A DNA stretch of 64,000 nt from Mariniphaga sp040772505 (GCA_040772505.1 JAXGYA010000012.1:36231-100230); one strand, 5' to 3'; shown: positions 17,853 through 27,394, numbered from the stretch's first letter. The notes: a model not told the origin generated them from the letters alone. Program-made: numbers and translations.

Positions 17853-19940
17853 TCAATTTCTGTTTTCATTCGTCTCTTTTGGATATTCTATTCTCACATG
17901 ATAAATATTCAGTAACTTACTCAATAATGTCTCTTTAATGATTTTAATATCTCTGAATGTTAATTGTGATTCTTCCAGTTGCTTGTCATGAATTTTCTGA
18001 TCAACCATGTTGTTTATCAGCTCTTCCAGGGCTTCGTGCGTTTTTTCTTTCAGACTTCTGGATGCTGCTTCAATTCCATCAACAAGCATAACCACGGCTG
18101 CCTCCTTCGATTTTGGCAATGGACCCGGATAGGTAAACAACTGCTCATTAACCTCCGTTCCGGGATTCTCCTCCTTGTGTTTCAGATAGAAATACTTCGC
18201 TTTTGTGGTGCCGTGATGGGTGGCAATAAACTCAATAATTGCTTCGGGGAGATTGTATTTTTTGGCAAGGCTCACCCCGTTTTTTACGTGATTAATAATC
18301 ACCTCAGCGCTTTTCAGATAGTCCATTTTATCGTGCGGATTTATACCCATCATCTGATTTTCGATAAAAAATCCGGGGTTCCCGATTTTCCCTATATCGT
18401 GATACAAAGCCCCAGCACGAATTAAAAAGGGATTTCCGCCTATCTTCAGAATAATTTCCTCCCCCAGATTGGCAATCTGCATGGAGTGCTGAAAAGTTCC
18501 CGGTGCTTCCTCCGCCAGCTTGCGCAAAACAGGCTGGTTTGTATCCGACAATTCAATCAGGGTAACATCAGAAACAAAACCGAAAATTTTCTCAAACACA
18601 AAAACCAGCGGATAAGTAAGCAGAATGAGCAAACTACTGAATAGAAACCATTTAAACATTTTATAATCAACTGCCAGAAACGAGCCTTCAAAAATCCATT
18701 CAAGCGCAGTGAATACCAGCAGGCTGGTTAACAAAACCCACACAGCCGCCCAAACTAAATGTCCGCGCTTGTACATTTTATTCAAACTGAACACGGCTAC
18801 CATCCCTGCCGTAGTTTCCAGCAAAACAAATTCATAGTTATTTGGAGCATAAAAGCCTATCAGCAGCGTGGTGATAACCAGCGTAAACACAGCCGTGCGC
18901 GAATCAAAAAAAGTGTGGATTAAAATTGGAAATATTGCAAATGGTACCAGATAGATATGCAAATCGGGAAACGAATTGATTACAATCGTTAAAAAAATCA
19001 TTCCCAACATGAACAGAAGCAAAAAAGAGAGTTTGCTGAACTGGGTGAGTATATCCCGCCTGTTTAAATAAAGAAAAGTAAACAAAAGTGCCGTAAAAAC
19101 AGCTATCAGAATTCCCTTGCCCACAATGCCGGTATAACGGCTCAGCCCTTCGGTGCGCTCCGATTCATAACTCAATTTCAGGGATTCCAAAATTTGATAC
19201 TTCTCATCATTGACAATTTCCCCGGATAAAATAATCCGCTCGCCCGACTGAACCATTCCGCGCGTGGATGAAATGCTCCGGGATATTTCATCCTGCTCTT
19301 TTCGTGAGGTTACTTCATCGTAAATCAGATTTGCTTCAACATATTTTTCCGGTTGAAGGGTGTATAAAAAATCTGCCACATCAGGATTTTTCACAGCCAG
19401 CTCGTGAATCCGGTTGTTAAGTTCATTGTAGGCGCTCTTTTCAGAATAGAGCGACTCTGTTTTAATCCGGGAGGTGTTGTTGCCGGTGCGCTTTTTCAAC
19501 TCTTTTTTGTCTGTCAGCTCGGGGTAGGTCTCTATTGAATTAAGTAAAATTCCGATCTGATATATTTTCTCAAGAGTTGATGTTATTTCAGAAATAATTG
19601 CCGGATTCACATGCTGAATAGAATCGGCAAATGGTTTCAAATCATTGTTCAGCCGGTTTATGGATATTGCAGCCATTGCAGTGTCGAATGTAAAATAGGG
19701 CACTAAGTTTTTTAGCTGTTCATTCTTCTCTTTTTCAATTTCTGCCGAAGTTTTCAAAATAGCAAAATCAAAAGGCGCCAGCAGATTTTCGTGATTCCAG
19801 GGAAATCCTTTTTGATATTCATACTTAAAACGGTGCTCCCCGGGCAAAATAAGATAGAGCAGCACGGCAGCCACCACAAAAACAATTGCCCAATAGAGCG
19901 GCAGGGAATATGTTTTAAGCTTTTTAATGTATTTATTCAT
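17853..19940 (-). CDS. PgpH-type 7TM HD-domain phosphodiesterase
   Basis: This ~695-residue protein matches the 7TMR-HD family, whose characterised members (PgpH) hydrolyse cyclic di-AMP. An N-terminal membrane helix (about residues 17-33) and a large extracytoplasmic domain are followed by seven transmembrane helices (about 270-450). The HD domain follows, with FQHSMQIAN, ALYHDIGKIG (metal-binding H-D pair about residue 513) and ATHHGTTK. I chose the ATG at 19940, which gives MNKYIKKLKTYSLP just before the first helix. A 20-residue N-terminal extension is possible. Activity on cyclic di-AMP is inferred from the family. Confidence 0.92.
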   Translation of the reverse strand: MNKYIKKLKTYSLPLYWAIVFVVAAVLLYLILPGEHRFKYEYQKGFPWNHENLLAPFDFAILKTSAEIEKEKNEQLKNLVPYFTFDTAMAAISINRLNNDLKPFADSIQHVNPAIISEITSTLEKIYQIGILLNSIETYPELTDKKELKKRTGNNTSRIKTESLYSEKSAYNELNNRIHELAVKNPDVADFLYTLQPEKYVEANLIYDEVTSRKEQDEISRSISSTRGMVQSGERIILSGEIVNDEKYQILESLKLSYESERTEGLSRYTGIVGKGILIAVFTALLFTFLYLNRRDILTQFSKLSFLLLFMLGMIFLTIVINSFPDLHIYLVPFAIFPILIHTFFDSRTAVFTLVITTLLIGFYAPNNYEFVLLETTAGMVAVFSLNKMYKRGHLVWAAVWVLLTSLLVFTALEWIFEGSFLAVDYKMFKWFLFSSLLILLTYPLVFVFEKIFGFVSDVTLIELSDTNQPVLRKLAEEAPGTFQHSMQIANLGEEIILKIGGNPFLIRAGALYHDIGKIGNPGFFIENQMMGINPHDKMDYLKSAEVIINHVKNGVSLAKKYNLPEAIIEFIATHHGTTKAKYFYLKHKEENPGTEVNEQLFTYPGPLPKSKEAAVVMLVDGIEAASRSLKEKTHEALEELINNMVDQKIHDKQLEESQLTFRDIKIIKETLLSKLLNIYHVRIEYPKETNENRN

Positions 19941-20040
19941 TACAGATACTTTTCTATAGTTTTCAAATTTCAAAAACAGGAACAAACTTGCAAAATTCAC
20001 AAATAAAATCCTATTCTCTTAAAAACAAGCGGTTTTTTTA

Positions 20041-20048
20041 TAGATTTG
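20041..20048 (+). promoter_or_regulatory. -7 promoter element for the NlpC/P60 gene
   Basis: TAGATTTG matches TAnnTTTG, 54 bases upstream of the start codon in the 162 bp divergent region. No good -33 element is visible. Confidence 0.45.
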
Positions 20049-20102
20049 TGTTCACTCATGCAAAAATTGAGCAGCTTTTTCTAAAAACAAGTATTTATTC
20101 GG

Positions 20103-20903
20103 ATGAATTATGGTATATCGGGGCTAAGCCTCATTCCGGTGCGAAGAGAACCTTCTGAAAAAAGCGAGATGGTTACCCAGATTCTATTTGGCGAATTTTT
20201 CGAGATTTTCGAACAAATGGTTGGCTGGAGCCATGTAAAACTTGCCTGGGATGATTATGAAGGATGGGTTGACAGCAAAATGATTACTTCGCTGAATGAG
20301 CGCACCTTTAAAAAGCTAAAGAAAAAACCTTTTGCAGTCACCGGCGACATAATCAACATTGTGCCAACATACAATGGGCAGAACCTTATGTTGGTAGCCG
20401 GAAGTACGCTGCCAATTTGGCGCCCCTATCTCAAAGAATTTACCATCGGAAAGGAAACGCACAAAGCCGGCGGAAAAATTTTCTACAAAAAACCCTCCGC
20501 CCCCCGGGATGTGGTTATTTCACAGGCGCTAAAATACTTTAACGCCCCCTACCTGTGGGGAGGGCGCTCTCCTTTTGGAATTGATTGCAGCGGATTAACT
20601 CAGGTAGTGTATAAAATGACAGGAATACCCATCCCCCGCGATGCAAGTCAGCAGGTGAAAGTGGGGGTTGCCCTTGGGTTTGTGGATGAGGCGCAGCCTG
20701 GCGATTTAGCCTTTTTTGATGACGAAGAGGGGAACATCGTGCACGTGGGAATCATCTGGAAACGAAATAAAATTATCCATGCATCAGGCAAGGTTCGTAT
20801 CGACAATGTGGATCAATTCGGAATATTTAACGTAGATTTGAAGAGATATACGCACAAAATGCGGGTAATGAAAAGAATTATTGGAACTGATGAAAAGTGT
20901 TGA
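20103..20903 (+). CDS. C40 family (NlpC/P60) peptidase with SH3-like domains
   Basis: This 266-residue cell-wall peptidase resembles gamma-D-glutamyl-diamino-acid endopeptidases. The N-terminal ~130 residues hold bacterial SH3-like repeats (ISGLSLIPVRREPSEKSEM, WSHVKLAWDDYEGWVD). The catalytic domain has Cys162 in FGIDCSGLTQ, His214 in NIVHVGIIW and the third polar residue His226 in IIHASG. No signal peptide is apparent, so it may be cytoplasmic and act on imported muropeptides, as some YkfC relatives do. A tiny membrane-protein frame overlaps its last 14 bp. Confidence 0.92.
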   Translation: MNYGISGLSLIPVRREPSEKSEMVTQILFGEFFEIFEQMVGWSHVKLAWDDYEGWVDSKMITSLNERTFKKLKKKPFAVTGDIINIVPTYNGQNLMLVAGSTLPIWRPYLKEFTIGKETHKAGGKIFYKKPSAPRDVVISQALKYFNAPYLWGGRSPFGIDCSGLTQVVYKMTGIPIPRDASQQVKVGVALGFVDEAQPGDLAFFDDEEGNIVHVGIIWKRNKIIHASGKVRIDNVDQFGIFNVDLKRYTHKMRVMKRIIGTDEKC

Positions 20904-20982
20904 ATTACTCATATATATAATCATTTTTGTTTTTGTGCTCTTCTTAATTGCAAAATACTGGAAAACAGGAAGAAAAAACTAA
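20890..20982 (+). CDS. Predicted 30-residue single-span membrane protein
   Basis: An ATG at 20890 overlaps the end of the NlpC/P60 gene by 14 bp and opens a 30-codon frame ending in TAA at 20982. The product begins MKSVELLI and is dominated by one hydrophobic helix (about residues 5-20), closed by the basic tail KYWKTGRKN. This positive-inside tail is the usual design of small membrane proteins. Overlap with the upstream gene suggests coupled translation. No homologue is known to me, and a frame this short can occur by chance. Confidence 0.45.
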   Translation: MKSVELLIYIIIFVFVLFLIAKYWKTGRKN

Positions 20983-21043
20983 GCTTCCGGGTTTTAGTAT
21001 TAACACCGGAAATGACCGGAAAACAACATTAAAAAACAACAAC

Positions 21044-21487
21044 ATGTACAAATACAAATATCCGCGCGCAGCATTAACGGTTGATGCTTTGGTTCACACA
21101 GAGGAAAACGGTATGGACTATCTTCTGCTTATCCGTCGGGGAACCCAGCCGTTTAAGGGAAGCTGGGCGCTTCCGGGAGGCTTCCTGAATATTGACGAAC
21201 TGCTCGAAACAGCATGCAGGCGCGAGCTTAAGGAAGAAACCGGGTTAGACATTGAAAAAATGACACCTTTCAAAGCCTTTGATGCCATTCACCGCGATCC
21301 GCGCCAGCGAACCGTCACTTTTGTGTTTTCGGCAAAACTACCTGAAAAAACAGTGGTGAAAGGTGCCGACGATGCCGACGGCGCCCGATGGTTTCCGCTG
21401 AACAACCTGCCCGACCTGGCATTTGACCATCTGGAAATCGTAAAAGATTTTTTTAAAAAGAACTCTTCCATCCCTTCAGAGCTTTGA
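21044..21487 (+). CDS. Nudix hydrolase
   Basis: This 147-residue protein contains the Nudix box in the form GGFLNIDELLETACRREL followed by KEETGL, complete in all catalytic glutamates. The N-terminus MYKYKYPRAALTVDALV and LLIRRGTQPFKGSWALPGG match the ADP-ribose/nucleoside-diphosphate-sugar subgroup. I chose the ATG at 21044 because the family starts there. A frame 32 codons longer adds unrelated, asparagine-rich residues. It is a cytoplasmic housecleaning enzyme. The exact nucleotide substrate is unknown. Confidence 0.9.
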   Translation: MYKYKYPRAALTVDALVHTEENGMDYLLLIRRGTQPFKGSWALPGGFLNIDELLETACRRELKEETGLDIEKMTPFKAFDAIHRDPRQRTVTFVFSAKLPEKTVVKGADDADGARWFPLNNLPDLAFDHLEIVKDFFKKNSSIPSEL

Positions 21488-21506
21488 GTATTAAACATAC
21501 TCTTCC

Positions 21507-21575
21507 ACACAGGACAATGACCTGTGTATCATGCTAAAATGCACAACAAGCCCTGAAAGGGCGTGAGCATTTTAG
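21507..21575. repeat. Two adjacent inverted repeats after the Nudix gene
   Basis: The first is ACACAGG (21507-21513) with CCTGTGT (21521-21527). The second is a nested structure with outer arms CTAAAATGC (21534-21542) and GCATTTTAG (21567-21575) enclosing GCCCT-GAA-AGGGC. Neither is followed by a T-run, so they look more like a REP-type interspersed element than a terminator. Confidence 0.5.
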
Positions 21576-21674
21576 AGTAGATTTCAGTTTTACCCTCTCC
21601 TTCGGACTGTTGAGCAAATTGTGCTTAATACCGGATTAATCATACATATTTTTTCCACATGTTTTTTTCACGTG

Positions 21675-21708
21675 TTTGGTTTTCATAAATAAAATAAAAA
21701 TACCTTTG
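21675..21708 (+). promoter_or_regulatory. Bacteroidota-type promoter for the envelope gene pair
   Basis: TTTG (21675-21678) lies 22 bases ahead of TACCTTTG (21701-21708), matching the -33 and TAnnTTTG -7 elements. The downstream gene starts 60 bases later. The spacer is slightly longer than typical. Confidence 0.55.
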
Positions 21709-21768
21709 CCGAAAATTTTAGAGTTGATGTCAGCTCTTTTGTAACCAAAAATCATTACCACAACAGTC

Positions 21769-22584
21769 ATGGAAAAAATAACCGGGCGCAAGTTTGCATT
21801 CACCATGCAAAATTTTGCAGGATTCATCTTCCTGCTTGGTTTCATTTTTTTGTCGAAAACAGGGACTTCACAGGATGTAATTCTGCTTCGCAACGGCAAA
21901 CAGATTGAGTGCACCATCACCAAAACCGACAATTCTACCATCTATTATGACTTCATCAAAGATGGCCGGAAGTTATCCAGCTTTGTCAATATGTCCGAAG
22001 TGAGGAGCTACACAATTCAAGATGAGAAAGACCGCAGCGAAAATAATTTTCAGAATTCGGAAAATCAAGGCAACACGGTGGTTATTGACACCACAAAATA
22101 TGAGAAGATAGTTCAGCAGTGGGTTAACCGGATTACCTTCTCCAGGTTATTTGGCATTCATGCAACCGGCTGGTCTCTGCAATATTACGGATTCACTCTG
22201 AACAGCAACTCCAAATGGATTGTGCCCGTTGTTATTGGCTTTGAAGGCATCAATATGAATCAGGATTATTTTGACCAGTCAGGATACTATTCAGCCATGT
22301 TCAGCTATGCGAGCACCGGAATCAGTCCGATGTACAAACTTTCCGACTCCTTTTTTCTGAATCTGGGAGTGAATCTCCTCTTTGGTCAGGAAAGTTTAAC
22401 GGAATTCGGCGGAACCGAAACGGATCGTTTCATTATCGGGATTAACCCATTGCAGGGAATACTTTTTATTCCCAAAAGCAAATTCGGTATCACCTTTGGT
22501 GCTTCCATATATGAGAAACTGCTCACATCAAGGATTTATGAAAACGACCTGGGATTAAAACTTGAATTGGGTATAAAATTTTAA
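21769..22584 (+). CDS. Outer-membrane-type protein of unknown function
   Basis: This 271-residue exported protein has a signal sequence (FAGFIFLLGFIFLSKTGTSQ). A short N-terminal beta domain (DVILLRNGKQIECTITKTDN) recurs in Bacteroidota surface proteins. The C-terminal half alternates polar and hydrophobic residues and ends in LGLKLELGIKF, consistent with a small beta-barrel closing on phenylalanine. It is followed 19 bp later by a lipoprotein gene, so the pair may form an outer-membrane unit. No specific family name is assigned. Confidence 0.72.
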   Translation: MEKITGRKFAFTMQNFAGFIFLLGFIFLSKTGTSQDVILLRNGKQIECTITKTDNSTIYYDFIKDGRKLSSFVNMSEVRSYTIQDEKDRSENNFQNSENQGNTVVIDTTKYEKIVQQWVNRITFSRLFGIHATGWSLQYYGFTLNSNSKWIVPVVIGFEGINMNQDYFDQSGYYSAMFSYASTGISPMYKLSDSFFLNLGVNLLFGQESLTEFGGTETDRFIIGINPLQGILFIPKSKFGITFGASIYEKLLTSRIYENDLGLKLELGIKF

Positions 22585-22603
22585 AAATCATTAATCGTCA
22601 GCC

Positions 22604-23296
22604 ATGAGAAAATTCTTTTTATTTCTGCTTCTCCCTTTTGTGGGATGCACAGCTACTCAGAAAATTGGATATAAAACCAGTGATCTGGAGGTAAAACAAC
22701 CGGTAAAAACTATCCCCATACGGGTGGATATCCGGATTTTTGAAGATAACAGGACGGCATTCGAAGCAAACGGTATTTTGTTTGAAAAACCGCGTCAGGT
22801 CGTGATTGAGAAAAAGAACTACTGTATCAACTCAGAAAAGCATTATGCTAAAAAAGATACGGTAGTTACGCAGCTCACCAGATTAATGACAGACCATTTC
22901 AATCAGGCACAACTGTTTGAAAAGGCGTTTTACGGAAACAGCAATCAAAGCGATTACTATTTAACCGGCACCCTGAACAGTTTTTACGGAAAGCAGGAAT
23001 TTTCCAAACGTGCGGCGGTAGGCGCACAGTTCGGACTGATTGGAGCAATGGCAACATCGGGTGCAAAAACTCCGGGGGAGATAGTCATTGAACTTGCCGA
23101 TATCCGGCTTTACAAAAAAGATGGAACTCTTGTGAAAGATTTCGGCACTTTTTATAAGGAATACAACGATGATTTCTCGGCAGATGCCTATTGCTGGTGC
23201 ATTTACTGGAACATGAATGCAATGCTCATGGATTTCAACACACAGCTGGTGGAAAAAATCAAAACCGAAATGGCTGATTTCCTCTCCTTCCGGTGA
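22604..23296 (+). CDS. Lipoprotein of unknown function
   Basis: This 230-residue lipoprotein has a short signal sequence ending in the lipobox FVGC (Cys15). The central segment ATSGAKTPGEIVIELADIRLYKKDGTL and the N-terminal RVDIRIFEDNRTAF suggest a periplasmic alpha/beta fold. I do not recognise the family. It sits immediately downstream of a predicted barrel protein and is probably co-transcribed from the promoter at 21675. It is convergent with a TonB-dependent receptor gene 44 bp away. Confidence 0.72.
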   Translation: MRKFFLFLLLPFVGCTATQKIGYKTSDLEVKQPVKTIPIRVDIRIFEDNRTAFEANGILFEKPRQVVIEKKNYCINSEKHYAKKDTVVTQLTRLMTDHFNQAQLFEKAFYGNSNQSDYYLTGTLNSFYGKQEFSKRAAVGAQFGLIGAMATSGAKTPGEIVIELADIRLYKKDGTLVKDFGTFYKEYNDDFSADAYCWCIYWNMNAMLMDFNTQLVEKIKTEMADFLSFR

Positions 23297-23340
23297 AATT
23301 TTTCTGAAATAAATTTCAGTCTGTCGAACTGTATAACCTT

Positions 23341-25836
23341 CTAAAAGCTCCAAATCAGCCGGGCTTCTACCATCCGGGGCTGCCCGGGAACAACCGTTGG
23401 CGTGCCTGCCAAACCACCCATGTAGCCGACACCTGAAAGATATTTCTCTTCCAGCAGATTGAACGCATGGATTGCCAGGCTCACTTTCGGTTCAGTCATT
23501 TCCACTCCGAAATTAATGTTCAACAGCCCGTACGCCGGCTGCTCAAGTCCGGCAGAGTTTGCTTCAGTGAGCCAAAAATGCGATTTCCATGAATACCAGG
23601 GGGTGGCAAAAAACTTCAACCGGTGAGCAACATAAAACTTCATTGAAAATCCTGCGGAAAAGCTGTTTTCCGGCATTCGTGCAAAACTTTTGCCTGCATA
23701 CAAGTAGTCACTGCCATCCATGGCGGTGGAGTCGAAAACGGAGTGCATGCGGGCATAGCTGCCAAACAAATCCAACTCCCGGATAATGGCAACCTTCAGC
23801 GAAGTTTCCCCTCCGAATGAAGTTGCCTTGCCGTTGGCAGCCAGCTGTGTAGCGTTTTGTGCCCTGTCCAACTGAAGGGTTTGCACATTGAAATGTTTTC
23901 GGTAGAAGCTGTTGACATCCCAGAAAATCCGCTTTTTTACGATGGTTTTCCAGCCGTATTCGGCGCCATAAACCCGCTCAGCACCCGTAACAAACGGAGT
24001 GCTGTTCCAGGTAAACTGCAAAACCTGTGGCCTCCTTCCGCGCACTGCATTGAGGTAAAAATTGAAGTTCTCTTTCAGCCGGTAGGTTATTCCTGCCTGA
24101 CCGGTAAACGACAAACTGCTTTTTGTTACCTCTTTCAGCGAAGCGGGTGCATAGAAAAAATTGGGCACTGCACTCCCTTCGCCAACAGCTTCTCCGCCTG
24201 AGAAAATCGATTCCTGTGAATAGCTTAGCCAGTCAAGAACAGTGCGTGCTCCCAAGGTTAAAAACAGCCGTCGCGACCACTGGTGGGTTGCATGCATAAA
24301 AGCCTGTGCCGACTGTGTCCTTCTGGTACCAGACACATCTTCATTATGTTCAGCTCCGTAAACATCATCGAGGATTGGCAAAAAACTGTACGAGCCGGAT
24401 TGTATATAGGAAATCAGCTGTTCATTTGAAGCCAATGAAAGCGTTGAATTTTCTTTTTCCAGAAGAAAATTTACTCCGATTGAGCCATTTGTACGGCTTC
24501 TGCGCACAAAATTATACCGAAGCTCCTGAAAAAACAGGCGGTTTTCTGCCGCGTTGTCCAAATCCAGCGCAGGCAGAAAAGTTCCGTCGGCATCCCAACG
24601 CGAGGCGGCGTTGTTCTTTCGAAAAGAAGTAACCGAAGTCCAGTGGTTGTGCTCGTCTCTGAAAAGCTGATAGGTTATTGAGGCATCCATCCATGAAACT
24701 TCCGAGCCAAGCTCCGTTCCTCTGTTGAGCGAAGCGCGGTAGTCAAATAGGGTGTTTTCTCCATTTTCACCGGGTATATCCGGATTGATGAAAGCCATGC
24801 CGGGTTCATCGCTCTTGAGGTAGTTGAACTGCAAATCGATTTTGTGATTCCATGCGGGCATAAACCGCACAGAGAACCTGCCTCCCAGCAAATTGTCACC
24901 GTTAAGTGTTCCTCCCGCACTATTTTTCACGTAACCGTTCCGGTCGTGATAAATTCCGGCAGCGCGCACAAGAAGCATATCTTCCACCACCGGTAAATTC
25001 ACAGCTGCTTCAAGATTTTTGCTCCAAAAACTTCCGCCGCCTCCGCTCACAAAACCTCCAAATTTGTTTTCAGGTTTTTTGCCAATCAGATGCACGGCGC
25101 CGTTGAGTGCATTTCTGCCAAAAAGCACATTTTGGGGTCCCTTCACAATTTCAATCCGTTCCAGATCAAAATACCTGGAGGGAAGACCATTTAAACGGGA
25201 TACAGGCGCCTGATCGGAAAAAACAGCCACCGAAGGCGACAACTCGGGGAATCCGGATTGCCCGTTTGTTCCGTGGAGATATATTGCTAAGCTTCCGGTG
25301 ACGGTTTTTTCAAAATCGGCACCGGGAATTGTTGAAAGCCTGCTCTGAAAATTTGTTCCTCCCGGATTTTCGATAAGTGAAGGCAAAATTAGATCAATTG
25401 CTGCCGGAATATCCGAAATTTGCTGTTCGCGCTTCTGCACCGACGACACGGCTTTGTCCAGCGGGACCTGCCCGCGTTCGAGAGTGATATAGTGGTCGTT
25501 GTTTCCCACATGCAGCATGTAATCAATGGTTTTCGTCTGAAAACCAAGACTGGAAACCCTCACTCTTTGTATTCCGGTTGGGAGATCAGATAACATAAAC
25601 TGCCCCGACTCATTGGAATGAACGAGCTTTTTTAATCCCTCCACCTCAGCACCAGCCCCGGGTATGGGATTCCCGGCAACGTCTCGCACCAGACCACGAA
25701 AAACTACCTGCGGCAGTTTTTGGGCGGCAAATTCCACATCACGGTATTTTCGCTTCACTTTGCTGCGTTTTTTCGACTGAGAAAAAGCCGGGAGCGCAAT
25801 AATTAATAAAAGAATAAATATCAGTCTCTTTTGCAT
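23341..25836 (-). CDS. TonB-dependent outer-membrane receptor with carboxypeptidase-like N-domain
   Basis: This is an 831-residue receptor. It has a signal peptide (LIFILLLIIALPAFSQ), then a carboxypeptidase-regulatory-like domain (about residues 45-118, GNPIPGAGAEVEGL and GFQTKTIDYML), a plug (SDIPAAIDLILPS to IEIVKGPQNVLFGRNALNG), and a 22-strand barrel ending in RLIWSF. It lacks a neighbouring SusD gene, so it is more like a siderophore or vitamin receptor than a polysaccharide importer. The ligand cannot be identified. A -7 element lies at 25850-25857. Confidence 0.9.
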   Translation of the reverse strand: MQKRLIFILLLIIALPAFSQSKKRSKVKRKYRDVEFAAQKLPQVVFRGLVRDVAGNPIPGAGAEVEGLKKLVHSNESGQFMLSDLPTGIQRVRVSSLGFQTKTIDYMLHVGNNDHYITLERGQVPLDKAVSSVQKREQQISDIPAAIDLILPSLIENPGGTNFQSRLSTIPGADFEKTVTGSLAIYLHGTNGQSGFPELSPSVAVFSDQAPVSRLNGLPSRYFDLERIEIVKGPQNVLFGRNALNGAVHLIGKKPENKFGGFVSGGGGSFWSKNLEAAVNLPVVEDMLLVRAAGIYHDRNGYVKNSAGGTLNGDNLLGGRFSVRFMPAWNHKIDLQFNYLKSDEPGMAFINPDIPGENGENTLFDYRASLNRGTELGSEVSWMDASITYQLFRDEHNHWTSVTSFRKNNAASRWDADGTFLPALDLDNAAENRLFFQELRYNFVRRSRTNGSIGVNFLLEKENSTLSLASNEQLISYIQSGSYSFLPILDDVYGAEHNEDVSGTRRTQSAQAFMHATHQWSRRLFLTLGARTVLDWLSYSQESIFSGGEAVGEGSAVPNFFYAPASLKEVTKSSLSFTGQAGITYRLKENFNFYLNAVRGRRPQVLQFTWNSTPFVTGAERVYGAEYGWKTIVKKRIFWDVNSFYRKHFNVQTLQLDRAQNATQLAANGKATSFGGETSLKVAIIRELDLFGSYARMHSVFDSTAMDGSDYLYAGKSFARMPENSFSAGFSMKFYVAHRLKFFATPWYSWKSHFWLTEANSAGLEQPAYGLLNINFGVEMTEPKVSLAIHAFNLLEEKYLSGVGYMGGLAGTPTVVPGQPRMVEARLIWSF

Positions 25837-25849
25837 TTTTCAGTTTTCT

Positions 25850-25857
25850 CAAATGTA
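25850..25857 (-). promoter_or_regulatory. -7 promoter element for the TonB-dependent receptor gene
   Basis: The minus strand reads TACATTTG, matching TAnnTTTG, 14 bases upstream of the start codon. The leader would be very short. No -33 match is evident. Confidence 0.35.
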
Positions 25858-25921
25858 TAAAACGAAATTTCATTTTTAAGAACCCTGCCCAGCCGGCTAA
25901 GAGTTAACCGGAAATGCCGGC

Positions 25922-27268
25922 TCACTCATTTCCATCCGAATTAAGCAGTCCGAAAATGGCTTCATCAATCTTTTCAAACCGGAATTCCTGAATGATTCTG
26001 TTCTTTTTTTCTGAGATTTCACTCAGACACAGATTTCCGATGCTTCCCTGGTGGCTGTGGCAAACCGTTTTCTCGGGACGGAAGTCGCCTGCTTCTATTT
26101 TTTCGGCAATCTGCCGGTAGGCTTCCCGGAACGGAATTCCCTGCAATACCAGCTTGTTCACCTCTTCCACACTAAAAAGAAAATCGTATTTGGGATCGTC
26201 CAGAATGTTTACATTCACCTGCAGCTTTTCCAGTGCAAGGGTAGCCATGGAAATGCAATCGTGCAGTTCGCCAAAAAGCGGAATGAAAATCTCCTTTATA
26301 ATCTGTAAATCACGGAAATATCCGCCCGGCAGATTGTTTACAATCAATGAAATCTGCTGATTGGCGCCCTGAATTTTATTGCATTTTCCACGAATCAGTT
26401 CAAAAACATCGGGATTCTTTTTGTGAGGCATAATGCTTGAGCCGGTTGTAAACTCAGCAGGAAGTGTAACAAAATTGAAGTTCTGGCTGTTGAAAAGACA
26501 AATTTCTCCTGCAAATCGGGATAAGGTAGCGGCTATATTTCCCAGAGCAAACGATACAATTTTTTCCATTTTCCCCCTGCCCATCTGGGCATAAACCACA
26601 TTATAATTCATATTGCTGAAACCAAGCAAATCGGTAGTCAGCTGGCGGTCGAGAGGGAAAGAGGAACCGTAGCCTGCGGCTGAACCCAAAGGATTCTGAT
26701 TGGTAATTTTGAATGCCGAAAGCAGCAGCTCCAGATCATCGGCAAGGCTTTCTGCGTAGGCGCCAAACCACAATCCAAACGATGACGGCATTGCCACCTG
26801 AAGATGTGTGTAGCCGGGCATCAAAACCTCCTTAAACTGCTCGCTTCGATTCAGAAGAGTGTCCAGAAACCGGTTTGTAACTTCAACTGTTTCGCGAATC
26901 CCCTGTCGTGCAAAGAGCTTCAAATCCAGCAAAACCTGATCGTTTCGCGAACGCCCGCTGTGAATCTTTTTGCCTAAATCGCCCAGCTCTTTTGTTAAGA
27001 GAAACTCAACCTGTGAATGCACATCTTCTACTCCCTCATCAATTACAAAATCGCCATCAACAGCCTTTTTGTAGAGTTTTTTCAAAGCGTTCAGCAAAAC
27101 AGGAAGCTCCTCCTTTTCGATTAAACCAACTGATTCAAGCATCGTAACATGAGCCATTGAACCTAATATATCATGTTCTGCAAGATGCAAATCCAGTTCG
27201 TTGTCTTTACCCACCGTAAACTTTTCAATGGCTTTGTTAACTGCAATCCCTTTTTCCCAAAGTTTCAT
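25922..27268 (-). CDS. argH: Argininosuccinate lyase
   Basis: This is the last enzyme of arginine synthesis, cleaving argininosuccinate to arginine and fumarate. The 448-residue product has SGRSRNDQVLLDLKLF near residue 105 and the fumarase-superfamily signature GSSIMPHKKNPDVFE near residue 270, which carries the catalytic serine. I chose the ATG at 27268 (MKLWEKGIAVNKAIEKF), the standard N-terminus. The 19-codon longer reading would start upstream of the likely promoter. The gene stands alone, without other arg genes nearby. Confidence 0.95.
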   Translation of the reverse strand: MKLWEKGIAVNKAIEKFTVGKDNELDLHLAEHDILGSMAHVTMLESVGLIEKEELPVLLNALKKLYKKAVDGDFVIDEGVEDVHSQVEFLLTKELGDLGKKIHSGRSRNDQVLLDLKLFARQGIRETVEVTNRFLDTLLNRSEQFKEVLMPGYTHLQVAMPSSFGLWFGAYAESLADDLELLLSAFKITNQNPLGSAAGYGSSFPLDRQLTTDLLGFSNMNYNVVYAQMGRGKMEKIVSFALGNIAATLSRFAGEICLFNSQNFNFVTLPAEFTTGSSIMPHKKNPDVFELIRGKCNKIQGANQQISLIVNNLPGGYFRDLQIIKEIFIPLFGELHDCISMATLALEKLQVNVNILDDPKYDFLFSVEEVNKLVLQGIPFREAYRQIAEKIEAGDFRPEKTVCHSHQGSIGNLCLSEISEKKNRIIQEFRFEKIDEAIFGLLNSDGNE

Positions 27269-27291
27269 TCCTGATAAATTGAATTTTTTAA

Positions 27292-27299
27292 CAAATATA
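27292..27299 (-). promoter_or_regulatory. -7 promoter element for argH
   Basis: The minus strand reads TATATTTG, matching TAnnTTTG, 23 bases upstream of the chosen argH start. It supports that start over the more distal one at 27325. No -33 match was found, and no ARG-box-like palindrome is obvious. Confidence 0.45.
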
Positions 27300-27394
27300 T
27301 GGATTTTGACAGGAAAAGGTTCCATAGGGTTTGAAATGATTCAATTTGGTACGATATGGTTCGATAAAGCTCTTTGCGTGAAACGGAAAGAATT

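Noticed and set aside
23304..23319. CTGAAA-TAAA-TTTCAG hairpin between convergent genes as a terminator
   Set aside because: The stem is only 6 bp, AT-rich and without a clear T-run, so support is too weak.
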